DNA from: Streptomyces lydicus
GTDB lineage: Bacteria; Actinomycetota; Actinomycetes; Streptomycetales; Streptomycetaceae
DNA: 64,000 nt
NCBI RefSeq assembly: GCF_001729485.1
Contig: NZ_CP017157.1
Location: 1,860,001 to 1,924,000, forward strand
Direction: 5' to 3'
A model generated the notes under the pieces. The model saw only the letters and a program-made list of their open reading frames with translations. It ran no database searches and was not told the DNA's origin. Within the stretch, counting starts at the first letter, position 1. Each line of letters begins with the position of its first letter. This document shows positions 8,544-16,765 of the stretch, one piece after another. The position numbers were made by a program, and so were the translations under genes.

Positions 8544-10130
8544 ATGACTCCACAGCACAACGTCACTCCTGCCACCGACTGGTGGCGCGATGCGGTGATC
8601 TACCAGGTCTACCCGCGCAGCTTCGCCGACGGCAACGGCGACGGCATGGGTGACCTGGCGGGCATCCGCAGCCGGCTGCCCTACCTGCGCGACCTGGGCG
8701 TGGACGCCGTCTGGCTCAGCCCCTTCTACGCCTCACCGCAGGCCGACGCCGGCTACGACGTCGCCGACTACCGCACCATCGACCCGATGTTCGGCACCCT
8801 GGCCGACGCCGAGGCGGTCATCGCCGAGGCGCACCGCCTCGGCCTGCGCATCATCGTCGACCTCGTCCCCAACCACTGCTCCGACCAGCACGAATGGTTC
8901 CGCCGGGCGCGGGCCGAGGGCCCCGGTTCCACCGCCCGCGAGCGCTTCCACTTCCGCAAGGGGCGCGGCGAGAACGGCGAGGAGCCGCCCAACGACTGGG
9001 AGTCCCTCTTCGGCGGCCCCGCCTGGACCCGGCTCCCCGACGGCGAGTGGTACCTCCACCTCTTCGCCCCCGAGCAGCCCGACTTCAACTGGGACCACCC
9101 CGCCGTCCAGGACGAGTTCCGCTCCATCCTGCGCTTCTGGCTGGACCTGGGGGTCGACGGTTTCCGGGTGGACGTCGCGCACGGCCTGGTCAAGGCCCCG
9201 GGCCTGCCCGACATGGGGCGGGCCGAGCAGCTCAAGCTCCTCGGCACCCAGACCCTGCCGTTCTTCGACCAGGACGGGGTGCACGCCATCTACCGTTCCT
9301 GGCGTGCCGTCCTCGACGAGTTCGACGGGGAGCGGATCGCGGTCGCCGAAGCCTGGACCCCCACCGCCGAACGCACCGCCCTCTATGTCCGCCCCGACGA
9401 ACTCCACCAGGCGTTCAACTTCCACTACCTGAACACCGGCTGGGACGCGGCGGACCTGAGGGAGGCGATCGACTCCTCGCTGGACGCCATGCGCCCGGTC
9501 GGTGCCCCGACCACCTGGGTGCTGTCCAACCACGACGTCGTCCGGCACACCACCCGCCTCGGCGGCGGTCCGGCCCGGGCCCGGGCCGCCACCCTGCTGA
9601 TGCTGGCGCTGCCCGGCTCGGCGTACCTCTACCAGGGCGAGGAACTGGGCCTGCCCGAGGTCACCGACCTGCCCGACGAGGTCCGCCAGGACCCCTCCTT
9701 CTTCCGGGACACCGGTCAGGACGGGCTGCGCGACGGCTGCCGCGTCCCGCTGCCCTGGAGCGGCGAGGCGCCGCCGTACGGCTTCGGGACCGGCGGCAGC
9801 TGGCTGCCCCAGCCCGCCGACTGGTCCGCGCTCACCGTCGACGCCCAGACCGGCGACCCCGCCTCCACTCTGGAGCTCTACCGCACCGCACTCGGTCTGC
9901 GGCGTATCCAACCGGGCCTCGGTGCCGGCGACGCGGTCGAGTGGCTGGACGCGCCCGACGGCGTGCTGGTCTTCCGCCGCCCCGGTGGTCTCGTCTGCAC
10001 CGTCAACACCACGGGCACCCCGGTCCGCCTCCCCACCCCGGGCCGGCTGCTGCTCGCGTCGACCCAACTGGAGGCCACAGCGGAGGAGTTCACCCTCCCC
10101 GCCGACACCACCGCCTGGTGGGAGGAGTGA
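8544..10130 (+). CDS. aglA: GH13 alpha-glucosidase (copy 2)
   Basis: A 528-residue cytoplasmic GH13 glucosidase with nucleophile D210 (GFRVDVAHG), acid/base E269 (AVAEAW) and the NHD motif in LSNHDVVRH. The ATG is one base after the malG stop, so it belongs to the mal operon. It would hydrolyse the imported maltodextrins. Very similar to copy 1 at 3572-5200 through the catalytic barrel; the main differences are in the N-terminal extension and in loops. Presence of two copies around one transporter suggests local duplication. Confidence 0.93.
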   Translation: MTPQHNVTPATDWWRDAVIYQVYPRSFADGNGDGMGDLAGIRSRLPYLRDLGVDAVWLSPFYASPQADAGYDVADYRTIDPMFGTLADAEAVIAEAHRLGLRIIVDLVPNHCSDQHEWFRRARAEGPGSTARERFHFRKGRGENGEEPPNDWESLFGGPAWTRLPDGEWYLHLFAPEQPDFNWDHPAVQDEFRSILRFWLDLGVDGFRVDVAHGLVKAPGLPDMGRAEQLKLLGTQTLPFFDQDGVHAIYRSWRAVLDEFDGERIAVAEAWTPTAERTALYVRPDELHQAFNFHYLNTGWDAADLREAIDSSLDAMRPVGAPTTWVLSNHDVVRHTTRLGGGPARARAATLLMLALPGSAYLYQGEELGLPEVTDLPDEVRQDPSFFRDTGQDGLRDGCRVPLPWSGEAPPYGFGTGGSWLPQPADWSALTVDAQTGDPASTLELYRTALGLRRIQPGLGAGDAVEWLDAPDGVLVFRRPGGLVCTVNTTGTPVRLPTPGRLLLASTQLEATAEEFTLPADTTAWWEE

Positions 10131-11182
10131 CCCTGCCCGATCCCCACCCCACCCCCCGCCTGGCCGACATCGCCGCCCAGGCGCAGGTCAGCGAGGCGAC
10201 CGCGAGCCGGGTCCTCAACGGCAAGGCGGGCGTGGCCGCGGCCACCCGGCAGCGGGTGCTCGCCGCACTCGACGTCCTCGGCTACGAGCGTCCCGTACGG
10301 TTACGGCGCCGCAGCGCGGGCCTGGTCGGGCTGGTCATCCCGGAGCTGACCAACCCGATCTTCCCGGCGTTCGCCCAGATCATCGAGCAGTCGCTGGCCG
10401 GCCACGGCTACACCCCGGTGCTGTGCACCCAGATGCCGGGCGGCGCCACCGAGGACGAACTCGTCGAGCAGCTGGAGGAGCGCGGTGTCACCGGCATCGT
10501 CTTCCTCTCCGGGCTGCACGCCGACACCCGCGCCGACACGTCCCGCTACGCCCGCCTGTCGTCCCGCGGCGTCCCGTTCGTCCTGATCAACGGCTACAAC
10601 CCGCAGATCGACGCGCCGTTCGTCTCACCCGACGACGGCGCGGCAGCGCGGATGGCGGTGCGCCACCTGGCCGAACTGGGCCACCGGCGGATCGGGCTCG
10701 CCGTCGGCCCGGCCCGCTACGTGCCCTCCCGCCGCAAGGCCGAGGGCTTCGTGGCGGCGCTCGGCGAGTCGTTCGGCCTGTCGAGGGGGCAGGCCGAACG
10801 ACTCGTCCAGCACACCCTGTTCAGCGTCGAGGGCGGCGACGCGGCGGCCGCGGCGCTCCTCGACGACGGCTGCACCGGCATCGTCTGCGGCAGCGACCTG
10901 ATGGCGCTCGGCGCCGTCCGCGCGGCCCGCCGCCGGGGCCTGGACGTGCCCGGCCGGCTCTCCGTCGTCGGCTTCGACGACTCCCAGCTGATCGCCTTCA
11001 CCGACCCACCGCTGACCACGGTGCGCCAACCGGTGCAGGCGATGGCCACCGCCGCCGTCGGCGCACTGATAGAGGAGATCCACGACCGCGCACAGGGCCG
11101 CCAAACCCCGCCGCAGCGCACCGAGTTCATCTTCCGGCCGGAGCTGGTCGTACGGGGATCGACGGGCCCGGCCCGGGAATGA
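10127..11182 (+). CDS. LacI-family regulator (copy 2) with a TTA codon
   Basis: A 351-residue LacI/GalR regulator, paralogue of the leftward repressor; the HTH reads RLADIAAQAQVSEATASRVLNGK. The GTG at 10127 overlaps the glucosidase stop (GTGA), but GGAGGA lies immediately next to it, so a slightly later non-canonical start cannot be excluded. Residue 59 (bases 10301-10303) is encoded by TTA, a codon that in Streptomyces needs the developmental tRNA made by bldA. Being last in the mal operon, it would be made only when the operon is on, so it may tune rather than initiate repression. Confidence 0.85.
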   Translation: MTLPDPHPTPRLADIAAQAQVSEATASRVLNGKAGVAAATRQRVLAALDVLGYERPVRLRRRSAGLVGLVIPELTNPIFPAFAQIIEQSLAGHGYTPVLCTQMPGGATEDELVEQLEERGVTGIVFLSGLHADTRADTSRYARLSSRGVPFVLINGYNPQIDAPFVSPDDGAAARMAVRHLAELGHRRIGLAVGPARYVPSRRKAEGFVAALGESFGLSRGQAERLVQHTLFSVEGGDAAAAALLDDGCTGIVCGSDLMALGAVRAARRRGLDVPGRLSVVGFDDSQLIAFTDPPLTTVRQPVQAMATAAVGALIEEIHDRAQGRQTPPQRTEFIFRPELVVRGSTGPARE

Positions 11183-11252
11183 CCTCCGGGGCCCGCGCCA
11201 CCTGCCACACTGGGCGCGCCGACGAACGCCCACGACCGGAAGCTGGTGTGTG

Positions 11253-11696
11253 ATGAGCGACGAGCCGCGTCCGTACACGAAGGAAGAAGTGCTGCACGGG
11301 GTGGCGCTCATCCAGGCGCACCTCGCGGAGGACGAGGACGCGGTGGCCGCCCTCTACGACGAGGAGGACGAGAACTCCGCGGTGGAGGCGGCCCGCGCGA
11401 TGTTCGCGATGGCCCACATCATCGTCCACGGGCTGATCGTCCCCGAGATGTGGGTCATCAAGAAGGGCTTCAGCTACGGCGACACCCGCAACGTCCCCGA
11501 GCTCAACCTGGCCCTCCACGTCGTACGGAACATGGAGGAGCGGGTGGAGATCGCCCGGGCCTGGCCCATGGTGATCGCGGTGTCGGCGGGCGAGGTGATG
11601 GGCCTGATCGTCCAGTGCACCGACACCAAGATGGAGGACGTGCCCGCCTTCCTCGACACGGTGCGCGAACGGGTCCTGCTGTCGATGCAGCCGTAG
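11253..11696 (+). CDS. Conserved hypothetical acidic helical protein
   Basis: A 147-residue protein, strongly acidic at the N-terminus (EDEDAVAALYDEEDE) and otherwise helical, with neither signal peptide nor clear membrane span. The ATG at 11253 is used; the GTG directly before it is possible. I do not recognise a family. It stands alone between the mal operon and the convergent DUF397 gene, so context gives no hint of function. Base composition and length support a real gene. Confidence 0.7.
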   Translation: MSDEPRPYTKEEVLHGVALIQAHLAEDEDAVAALYDEEDENSAVEAARAMFAMAHIIVHGLIVPEMWVIKKGFSYGDTRNVPELNLALHVVRNMEERVEIARAWPMVIAVSAGEVMGLIVQCTDTKMEDVPAFLDTVRERVLLSMQP

Positions 11697-11709
11697 CGCC
11701 CCGCTCCCG

Positions 11710-11901
11710 TCAGTCCCGCCGGGCGGCGTACGCCACGAACGCCGCCCAGGCCGGGGCGGGTACGGCGAGCTGCGGTCCGCCCTTGTCCTTGGAATCCCGG
11801 ACGTGGACGGTGGTGGGGCAGGTGGCGATCTCTATGCAGTCGTCGCCGGAACTTCCGCTGTAGCTGCTTTTGAACCAGGCGAGTTCGGTGGCGGTCGTCA
11901 T
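11710..11901 (-). CDS. DUF397 protein
   Basis: A 63-residue protein with the DUF397 pattern: WFKSSYSGSSGDDCIEIA, then VHVRDSKDKGGPQLAVPAPAWAAFVAYA. Such proteins are small partners of Xre-DUF5753 regulators in actinobacteria and are thought to modulate them. The start codon overlaps the stop of the upstream regulator by four bases, so they are translationally coupled. Confidence 0.9.
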   Translation of the reverse strand: MTTATELAWFKSSYSGSSGDDCIEIATCPTTVHVRDSKDKGGPQLAVPAPAWAAFVAYAARRD

Positions 11902-12740
11902 AGCGCTCCTCGCATCCTCGTCAGCAGACCCCGGGAGTCGTCGGGGGTGAGGGCCTGTGAACGCAGTTTCGCACAGCGCATATGGAGCGTGCTGATCGTC
12001 TTCGGGTCGGAAAGGAACAGGCCGCTTTCCTGCCCCTCGCAGTACGCGAACCACTCGTTGTCCGGTGTCTCCAGCAGACGCATCGGTCCATCCATTCCCG
12101 GGTGGACGCTCCGCTCCAGCGGCAACACCTGCACCTCCACGTTCCGGAGGGACGCACATCCCAGGACGTGGTCGATCAGCCCCCGCACCGTGTCCACGCC
12201 CCCGGTCGGGCGCGTGAAGACATGCTCGTCGACGATGAAACTGAAGGACGTGTTCGGCCGGTCCCGTAGCAACTTCTGCCGTTCCAGGCGGGCGGTCACC
12301 TGGATCTCGACCTCCTCCTCGGACAGCAGGGGGACGCGGTTCTCGAACAGCGTCCGCGCGTACGCCTCCGTCTGTAACAGCCCCGGCACCAGGCGGCATT
12401 CGTACGTGTAGAGGCTGATCGCCTGCTTCTCCAGCTCCGCCCACTCGCGGAACCAGCGGGCCAGTCCCGGCTGCTTCGACAGCCGCTTGGCCGCCTTCCG
12501 CAGGACGCCGTTCGCGTTGAGGGTCTCTTCCGAGCGGTCGATGAACGTCTTCGAGGGGAGGCGCCGGCCCTGCTCGACGGAGCCGATGTAGTGCGCCGAG
12601 TACCGGATGGCCGGCGCCAGGGCCTCCTGCGTGAAGCCCGCGTTCTCGCGGAACCCTTGATAGACGGCGCCGAAGGTCCGCAGACTGCCGGAGGGCTCGG
12701 GCTTGCCGCCGTCGTAGGTGTCGGTGCTTGCGTCTTCCAT
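11898..12740 (-). CDS. Xre-family regulator with DUF5753 domain (WhiJ-like)
   Basis: A 280-residue protein with an Xre helix-turn-helix (GFRENAGFTQEALAPAIRYSAHYIGSVEQGRRLP, residues 28-60) followed by the DUF5753 domain (YECRLVPGLLQTEAYARTLF onward). These regulators occur in large numbers in Streptomyces, typically with a DUF397 gene and an anti-sigma-like ATPase as here; characterised examples such as WhiJ influence development. The ATG at 12740 starts the fold correctly. It is divergent from the ATPase gene across ~150 bases. Confidence 0.88.
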   Translation of the reverse strand: MEDASTDTYDGGKPEPSGSLRTFGAVYQGFRENAGFTQEALAPAIRYSAHYIGSVEQGRRLPSKTFIDRSEETLNANGVLRKAAKRLSKQPGLARWFREWAELEKQAISLYTYECRLVPGLLQTEAYARTLFENRVPLLSEEEVEIQVTARLERQKLLRDRPNTSFSFIVDEHVFTRPTGGVDTVRGLIDHVLGCASLRNVEVQVLPLERSVHPGMDGPMRLLETPDNEWFAYCEGQESGLFLSDPKTISTLHMRCAKLRSQALTPDDSRGLLTRMRGAL

Positions 12741-12892
12741 TCCGGGCACTTCCGATCGCTGGTACTGACCCCGCACGGTGACCCATGGTGACGAGTCGTC
12801 ACACGGCCCGTCCACGTACCCGGCTCGTACAGTTTCCGGAGTACGTCCTGAGTACCTGGTGTACGAGCGTGTCGACCAGCACCGTTGCCCGC

Positions 12893-13339
12893 ATGTCAGC
12901 TCAACCAGCCGTCACCGTACGGATGTTCACGCAGCGCTTCAGCGCCACCCCTCGCGGGGCCCGCCTCGCCCGGTACCTCGCCGTCCAGCAGCTCGACGTG
13001 TGGGGCCTCCCGTACGGCGGCGAGGTCTCCGATTCCGTGGCGCTGATCGTCGGCGAACTGGCCGCCAACGCCGCGACCCACGGGCGGGTGCCCGGCCGGG
13101 ACTTCGAGCTGCGGTTGCTGAAACTCCCGGGCTCGGCCCGCCCGGGCATCCTCCGCGTCGAGGTCGCCGACACCCGTACGGAGGCGCTCCCGCCGGCCCC
13201 TGCCGGTCTCGTGGTGCCGCCGCCCGACGCCACGACCGGTCGCGGGCTGCTCGTGGTGGCGGCGCTCGCCTCCCGCTGGACGGTGCTCGGCCGCGATCCG
13301 GTCGGCAAGATCGTGCGCGCCGAAGTGGACCTCCAGTGA
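12893..13339 (+). CDS. HATPase-fold regulatory protein (anti-sigma/serine kinase-like)
   Basis: A 148-residue protein with a GHKL ATPase fold of the RsbW/SpoIIAB type: N-box VGELAANAATHG, then LRVEVADTRTEA and TTGRGLLVVAALASRW (G-boxes). In Streptomyces such single-domain ATPases sit beside Xre-DUF5753/DUF397 pairs. The start is uncertain: the ATG at 12893 gives the expected N-terminus, though a GTG at 12869 is in frame and no good ribosome-binding site precedes either. Confidence 0.85.
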   Translation: MSAQPAVTVRMFTQRFSATPRGARLARYLAVQQLDVWGLPYGGEVSDSVALIVGELAANAATHGRVPGRDFELRLLKLPGSARPGILRVEVADTRTEALPPAPAGLVVPPPDATTGRGLLVVAALASRWTVLGRDPVGKIVRAEVDLQ

Positions 13340-13346
13340 TCCGGTG

Positions 13347-13850
13347 TCAGCCCGCGTCCTCGGGGCGCGCGGTGAGGACGCGGGTGAGCAGGCGGGTGAG
13401 GGTGGCCCGCTCCTCGGTGTCGAGGGTGGCGAACCACTGCTGCTCGCGGCGGGTCTGCTCGCCGAACGTCTCCCGGACCGCGTCCTCGCCCGCGGCGGTG
13501 AGGGCGACGGCGACCGCGCGACCGTCGTCGGGGAGCGGTCGGCGCTCGACCAGGCCGACCCGTTCGAGGGTGTTGACGGCGTTGGTGACCGCCGAGCGGG
13601 ACATCGCCGATATTTCGGCAAGCCGGGCGGGCTGGGTGGGGCCCAGCAGCCACAGTTTGAACATCAGGCGGAAGCCCGGGAGCGTCCAACCGCGCGGGCG
13701 GTGGATGTGGCTCTCCAGGTCGGCGACGATCAGGTAGGAGAGGTGCAGCAGGTGGTAGGCGAGTGCGAAGGCTTCCGGGTCGGCCGGTGACGGCATGCCG
13801 GCAAGCCGGTCGCGGGCGTAGGCGGCATAGCTGAGATCTGGTCGTTCCAC
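13347..13850 (-). CDS. MarR-family repressor
   Basis: A 167-residue MarR-type winged-helix regulator: LTPGF..LLGPTQPARLAEISAMSRSAVTNAVNTLERVGLVERRPLPDDGRAVAV form the DNA-binding core. The start is a GTG at 13850. It is divergent from a flavin monooxygenase, with a perfect 12-bp-arm palindrome between them at 13881-13910, the obvious autoregulatory operator. The usual logic is derepression by a small aromatic ligand that the oxygenase then modifies; the ligand is unknown. Confidence 0.9.
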   Translation of the reverse strand: MERPDLSYAAYARDRLAGMPSPADPEAFALAYHLLHLSYLIVADLESHIHRPRGWTLPGFRLMFKLWLLGPTQPARLAEISAMSRSAVTNAVNTLERVGLVERRPLPDDGRAVAVALTAAGEDAVRETFGEQTRREQQWFATLDTEERATLTRLLTRVLTARPEDAG

Positions 13851-13880
13851 GGGACAGAGTCTTGCGCATGGCGGTTCGGC

Positions 13881-13910
13881 AGGAGATTGTTATGGCCGTA
13901 ACAATCTCCT
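13881..13910. promoter_or_regulatory. Palindromic operator between marR and the monooxygenase
   Basis: Two perfect 12-base arms, AGGAGATTGTTA and TAACAATCTCCT, flank the six-base centre TGGCCG. The TTGTTA/TAACAA core resembles MarR-family sites. It lies 19 bases before the monooxygenase start and 31 before the MarR start, placing it over both promoters. Confidence 0.85.
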
Positions 13911-13928
13911 GTCGTGCCGGAGGGTGCT

Positions 13929-15095
13929 GTGCGGATCACCATCGCTGGAGGCGGTATCGGCGGGCTCGCCACCGCGCTCAGCCTGCATGCGGCCGGATTC
14001 GACGACGTCGTCATCCACGAGGCGGCCCAGGTGATCCGCCCGCTCGGCGTCGGAATCAACCTCCTTCCGCACGCGGTGCGGGAGTTGACCGAACTCGGCT
14101 TGGCCGACCGGCTGGCCGCGATCGCCGTCCCCACCGCCGAGCTGACCTACCACAACCGGTACGGCCAGCCGATCTGGTCCGAACCGCGCGGGCTCGACGC
14201 CGGGTACCGATGGCCGCAGTACTCGGTGCACCGGGGCAGGCTGCAACTGCTGCTGCTGGACGCCGTCCGCGAACGCCTCGGCGCGCACGCGGTCCGGACC
14301 GGGAGCCGGATCACCGGCCTGCGCCACGATTCCGACCTGCTCGTCGGCGCCGACGGGATCCACTCGGCCGTCAGGGCCGCGCTCTTCCCCGACGAAGGCG
14401 CGCCGCCGTGGAACGGGCTCGTGCTGTGGCGGGGCACGACCCGCGCCGAGCCGTTCCTGACCGGCCGGTCCATGATCATGGCCGGGGACGGCTCGCAGAA
14501 GTTCGTCGCGTACCCGATCGGGGACGGACGGCTGATCAACTGGATCGCCGAGCGGCCGCTGGGCGGCGAACCGCTGGAGCGGGGAAACTGGAATCGCCCC
14601 GCCGACCTGGCCACGGTCGTGGCGCACTTCGCCGACTGGAAGTTCGACTGGCTCGACGTGCCGGGGCTCATCACGGGAGCCGAGGCGGCCTTCGAGTACC
14701 CGATGGTGGACCGCGATCCCCTGCCCTACTGGACCAGGGGCGACGTCGTCCTGGTGGGCGACGCCGCCCATGCCATGTACCCCGTCGGGTCCAACGGAGC
14801 GTCCCAGGCGGTCCTCGACGCCCGGGTGCTCGCCCACTCGCTCGCCACGACCGGGTCCGCCGCCGCGTACGAGGACCTCCGCAGGCCGGCCACGACCGCG
14901 CTCCAACTCGCCAACCGGCGCCAGGGGCCCGAGGTCGTCATGAGGCTCGCCCACGAGCGGGCTCCCGGTGGCTTCGACGACATCGAACAGGTCGTCCCGT
15001 TCGCGGAACGAGCGGAGATCGCCGCTTCGTACAAGCGCACCGCGGGCTTCGATCCGGCCCTGCTCAACGAGCGCGCGTCCTGGAGCGTGCGGTGA
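13929..15095 (+). CDS. FAD-dependent monooxygenase
   Basis: A 388-residue flavoprotein hydroxylase of the PHBH/salicylate hydroxylase class. FAD-binding motifs: GGGIGGLATALSLHAAG at the N-terminus, and GDVVLVGDAAHAMYPVGSNGASQAVLDA near residue 275. The GTG at 13929 has GGAGGG just upstream and puts the dinucleotide-binding motif at the very start; a GTG at 13914 is the alternative. It likely hydroxylates an aromatic compound, using NAD(P)H and oxygen. It overlaps the DUF3237 gene as GTGA and is controlled by the divergent MarR regulator. Confidence 0.88.
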   Translation: MRITIAGGGIGGLATALSLHAAGFDDVVIHEAAQVIRPLGVGINLLPHAVRELTELGLADRLAAIAVPTAELTYHNRYGQPIWSEPRGLDAGYRWPQYSVHRGRLQLLLLDAVRERLGAHAVRTGSRITGLRHDSDLLVGADGIHSAVRAALFPDEGAPPWNGLVLWRGTTRAEPFLTGRSMIMAGDGSQKFVAYPIGDGRLINWIAERPLGGEPLERGNWNRPADLATVVAHFADWKFDWLDVPGLITGAEAAFEYPMVDRDPLPYWTRGDVVLVGDAAHAMYPVGSNGASQAVLDARVLAHSLATTGSAAAYEDLRRPATTALQLANRRQGPEVVMRLAHERAPGGFDDIEQVVPFAERAEIAASYKRTAGFDPALLNERASWSVR

Positions 15096-15541
15096 AGCTG
15101 GAGAGCCTGGCCGCCTTCGAGGTGGCACTGGAGCCGGTCCTCGACCTCGGCGACTCGCACTGGGGCCGCCGCCGGGTGATCAACGTCGTCGGCGGGACCT
15201 TCGAGGGGCCACGGTTGGCCGGGACGATCCTGCCGGGCGGCGCGGACTGGCAGGTGCTCCACCCCGACGGCATGGCCAGCATCGACACCCGCTACACGCT
15301 GCGCACGCACGACGGCGCGCATCTCTACCTCTCCACCAACGGCGTACGCCACGGCCCGCCCGAGGTCCTGCGGAGACTGGCCGAAGGAGAGGCGGTGGAC
15401 CCGGCCGCGTACTACTTCCGGCTCTTCTGTCGCTTCGAGACCGGGGACGAACGCTACCGGTGGCTCAATCGCACCCTCGCGGTGGCGTCGGGCGCCCGTA
15501 CCGCCGAGGCCGTCCGCTACGAGGCTTACACCCTCACCTAG
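15092..15541 (+). CDS. DUF3237 family protein
   Basis: A 149-residue beta-rich protein matching the DUF3237 pattern (RRVINVVGGTFEGPRLAGTILPGGADWQ, then IDTRYTLRTHDGAHLYLSTNGVR, then YFRLFCRFETGDERYRWLNRTLAV). DUF3237 proteins are common partners of aromatic or polyketide-modifying oxygenases; no activity is firmly assigned. The GTG start overlaps the monooxygenase stop, so both probably act on the same substrate. Confidence 0.88.
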   Translation: MKLESLAAFEVALEPVLDLGDSHWGRRRVINVVGGTFEGPRLAGTILPGGADWQVLHPDGMASIDTRYTLRTHDGAHLYLSTNGVRHGPPEVLRRLAEGEAVDPAAYYFRLFCRFETGDERYRWLNRTLAVASGARTAEAVRYEAYTLT

Positions 15542-15595
15542 GCGCGGTCCGGCGGTTCACGTGACCGTTCCGCGCGCCTCGTTGGCGCACCGGAG

Positions 15596-15627
15596 CGGCG
15601 GGAGCCACTGCCGAGCAACTCCCGCCG
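15596..15627. terminator. Hairpin between convergent DUF3237 and infA genes
   Basis: Perfect 9-base arms CGGCGGGAG (15596-15604) and CTCCCGCCG (15619-15627) around a 14-base loop, located in the gap between the two convergent stop codons. No T-run follows, as is usual in this type of genome. Likely a bidirectional terminator. Confidence 0.55.
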
Positions 15628-15641
15628 TCGGAACCGCAGTT

Positions 15642-15866
15642 CTAGTTGCGGTACCGGTAGAGGATCCGGCCGCGCGTCAGGTCGTAGGGGCTGAGCTCCA
15701 CGAGGACGCGGTCAAAGGGCAGGATCTTGATGTAGTTCTTCCGGATCTTCCCGCTGATGTGGGCGAGCACCTTGTGCCCGCTCTGCAGTTCCACTTGGAA
15801 CGTGGCGTTGCGCAGGCACTCGACGACGGTGCCCTCGATCTCGATACCAGGGTTTGTCTTCGGCAT
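15642..15866 (-). CDS. infA: Translation initiation factor IF-1 paralogue
   Basis: A 74-residue OB-fold protein with the full IF-1 pattern ([63 protein letters not shown]). It binds the ribosomal A site during initiation. The genetic context is not that of the housekeeping infA, which sits in the ribosomal protein region; here it follows an acetyltransferase gene with a one-base stop/start overlap (TGATG). It is therefore probably a second, inducible IF-1. Housekeeping duty cannot be excluded without the rest of the genome. Confidence 0.93.
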   Translation of the reverse strand: MPKTNPGIEIEGTVVECLRNATFQVELQSGHKVLAHISGKIRKNYIKILPFDRVLVELSPYDLTRGRILYRYRN

Positions 15867-16660
15867 CAGTGAAGTACGACCTCCAGGTTGCTGCCGGCGC
15901 GTTCGGCGCCGATGGTGTCGAACAGGGCCGTGGCAGCCGCGTTGCGTTCGGCGACCTCGGCCGAGACCGCCCGGACCCCGGAGCGGTGCAGGGACCCCAG
16001 GACCTCGGCCAGGAGCGCCCGCGCGATGCCGCGGCGCTGCCGGTCGGCCCGGACCGCGACGAGGCCGATCCGCGGCTGCCGGGGCACCGGTGCCACCCGG
16101 AGCAGTCCCACGTACGCGCCGGACTCGGACTCCCTCGCGACCGCGTACTTCGTCGGGTCCACCACGGTGGCGTCGTCAAGGCGGGGCAGGACCTCGGCAG
16201 GCATCTCCTGCCATCCGACGGAGGATTCGACCTCGGCCCGGATCGTGCGGTCCAGCTCGCGCAGGGGGCCCTTCTCCGCCGCGCCGAGGGGGAGGATCGT
16301 CACGCCCGACGGCGGCCGCGCCGCGCCGAGGCCCGTGGTCCGCGGGTCGGTGGGTACGAGGCACACCCACTCGCGGCGCAGGGTCGTGAAACCGAGGCGC
16401 TCCCAGTGGGACCTCAGGTCGAGATCGGACTCGTCGACCATCGTGTACAGCGGCCTCGGCAGGTCCGCGTCCGCCAGCAGGGCACCGGCCAGCTGGTCGA
16501 ACACCGCGTCGTGCCACGCGTCGACACTGACGAAGAGCCGTCCGTCGTGGCGGCGCCATGCCTCGCCGCGGCCGACGACCTGGTCGTCCTCCAGCGCGTG
16601 CCATTGGTGGTCGGCGACGCGCGCGATCCCGGTCGGACTCGAAGAATTCTTGGGTTTCAT
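15866..16660 (-). CDS. GNAT-family N-acetyltransferase upstream of IF-1
   Basis: A 264-residue protein with a C-terminal GNAT domain: [28 protein letters not shown] carries the acetyl-CoA-binding (Q/R)xxGx(G/A) loop, and [21 protein letters not shown] follows. The N-terminal half also looks like a degenerate GNAT module. The ATG at 16660 lies inside a stem formed with bases just after a 17-codon leader ORF. Coupling with IF-1 suggests a role tied to the ribosome, such as acetylating a ribosome-targeting antibiotic or a translation component. Substrate unknown. Confidence 0.85.
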   Translation of the reverse strand: MKPKNSSSPTGIARVADHQWHALEDDQVVGRGEAWRRHDGRLFVSVDAWHDAVFDQLAGALLADADLPRPLYTMVDESDLDLRSHWERLGFTTLRREWVCLVPTDPRTTGLGAARPPSGVTILPLGAAEKGPLRELDRTIRAEVESSVGWQEMPAEVLPRLDDATVVDPTKYAVARESESGAYVGLLRVAPVPRQPRIGLVAVRADRQRRGIARALLAEVLGSLHRSGVRAVSAEVAERNAAATALFDTIGAERAGSNLEVVLH

Positions 16661-16711
16661 AGGTCTCTGCCTTTCGGGGGTGCCTGGTCCAGGCGCTCCC
16701 GGCGACCTATG
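16658..16711 (-). promoter_or_regulatory. Putative translational attenuator hiding the GNAT start codon
   Basis: On the minus strand, CATAGGTC directly after the leader stop codon pairs perfectly over 8 bases with GACCTATG, whose ATG is the acetyltransferase start. A second hairpin, GCCTGGTCCAGGC in plus-strand reading, sits inside the loop. A ribosome stopped at or near the leader stop would cover the upstream arm and release the start codon, the classic layout of translational attenuation. Confidence 0.55.
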
Positions 16712-16765
16712 TCAATCGCCCGACCGTGACGATGAGGGGAGCACCCACATGCGTACAACGTTCAT
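16712..16765 (-). CDS. 17-residue leader peptide upstream of the GNAT-infA operon
   Basis: The ORF encodes MNVVRMWVLPSSSRSGD. It is preceded by AGGAGGTGA, a full match to the 3' end of 16S rRNA, with eight bases between GGAGG and ATG, the strongest ribosome-binding site noticed in this window. Codons are unusual for the window (GTT, GTA, two TCA, GAT). The stop codon abuts a stem that sequesters the next start codon. Best read as a regulatory leader rather than a functional peptide. Confidence 0.55.
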   Translation of the reverse strand: MNVVRMWVLPSSSRSGD

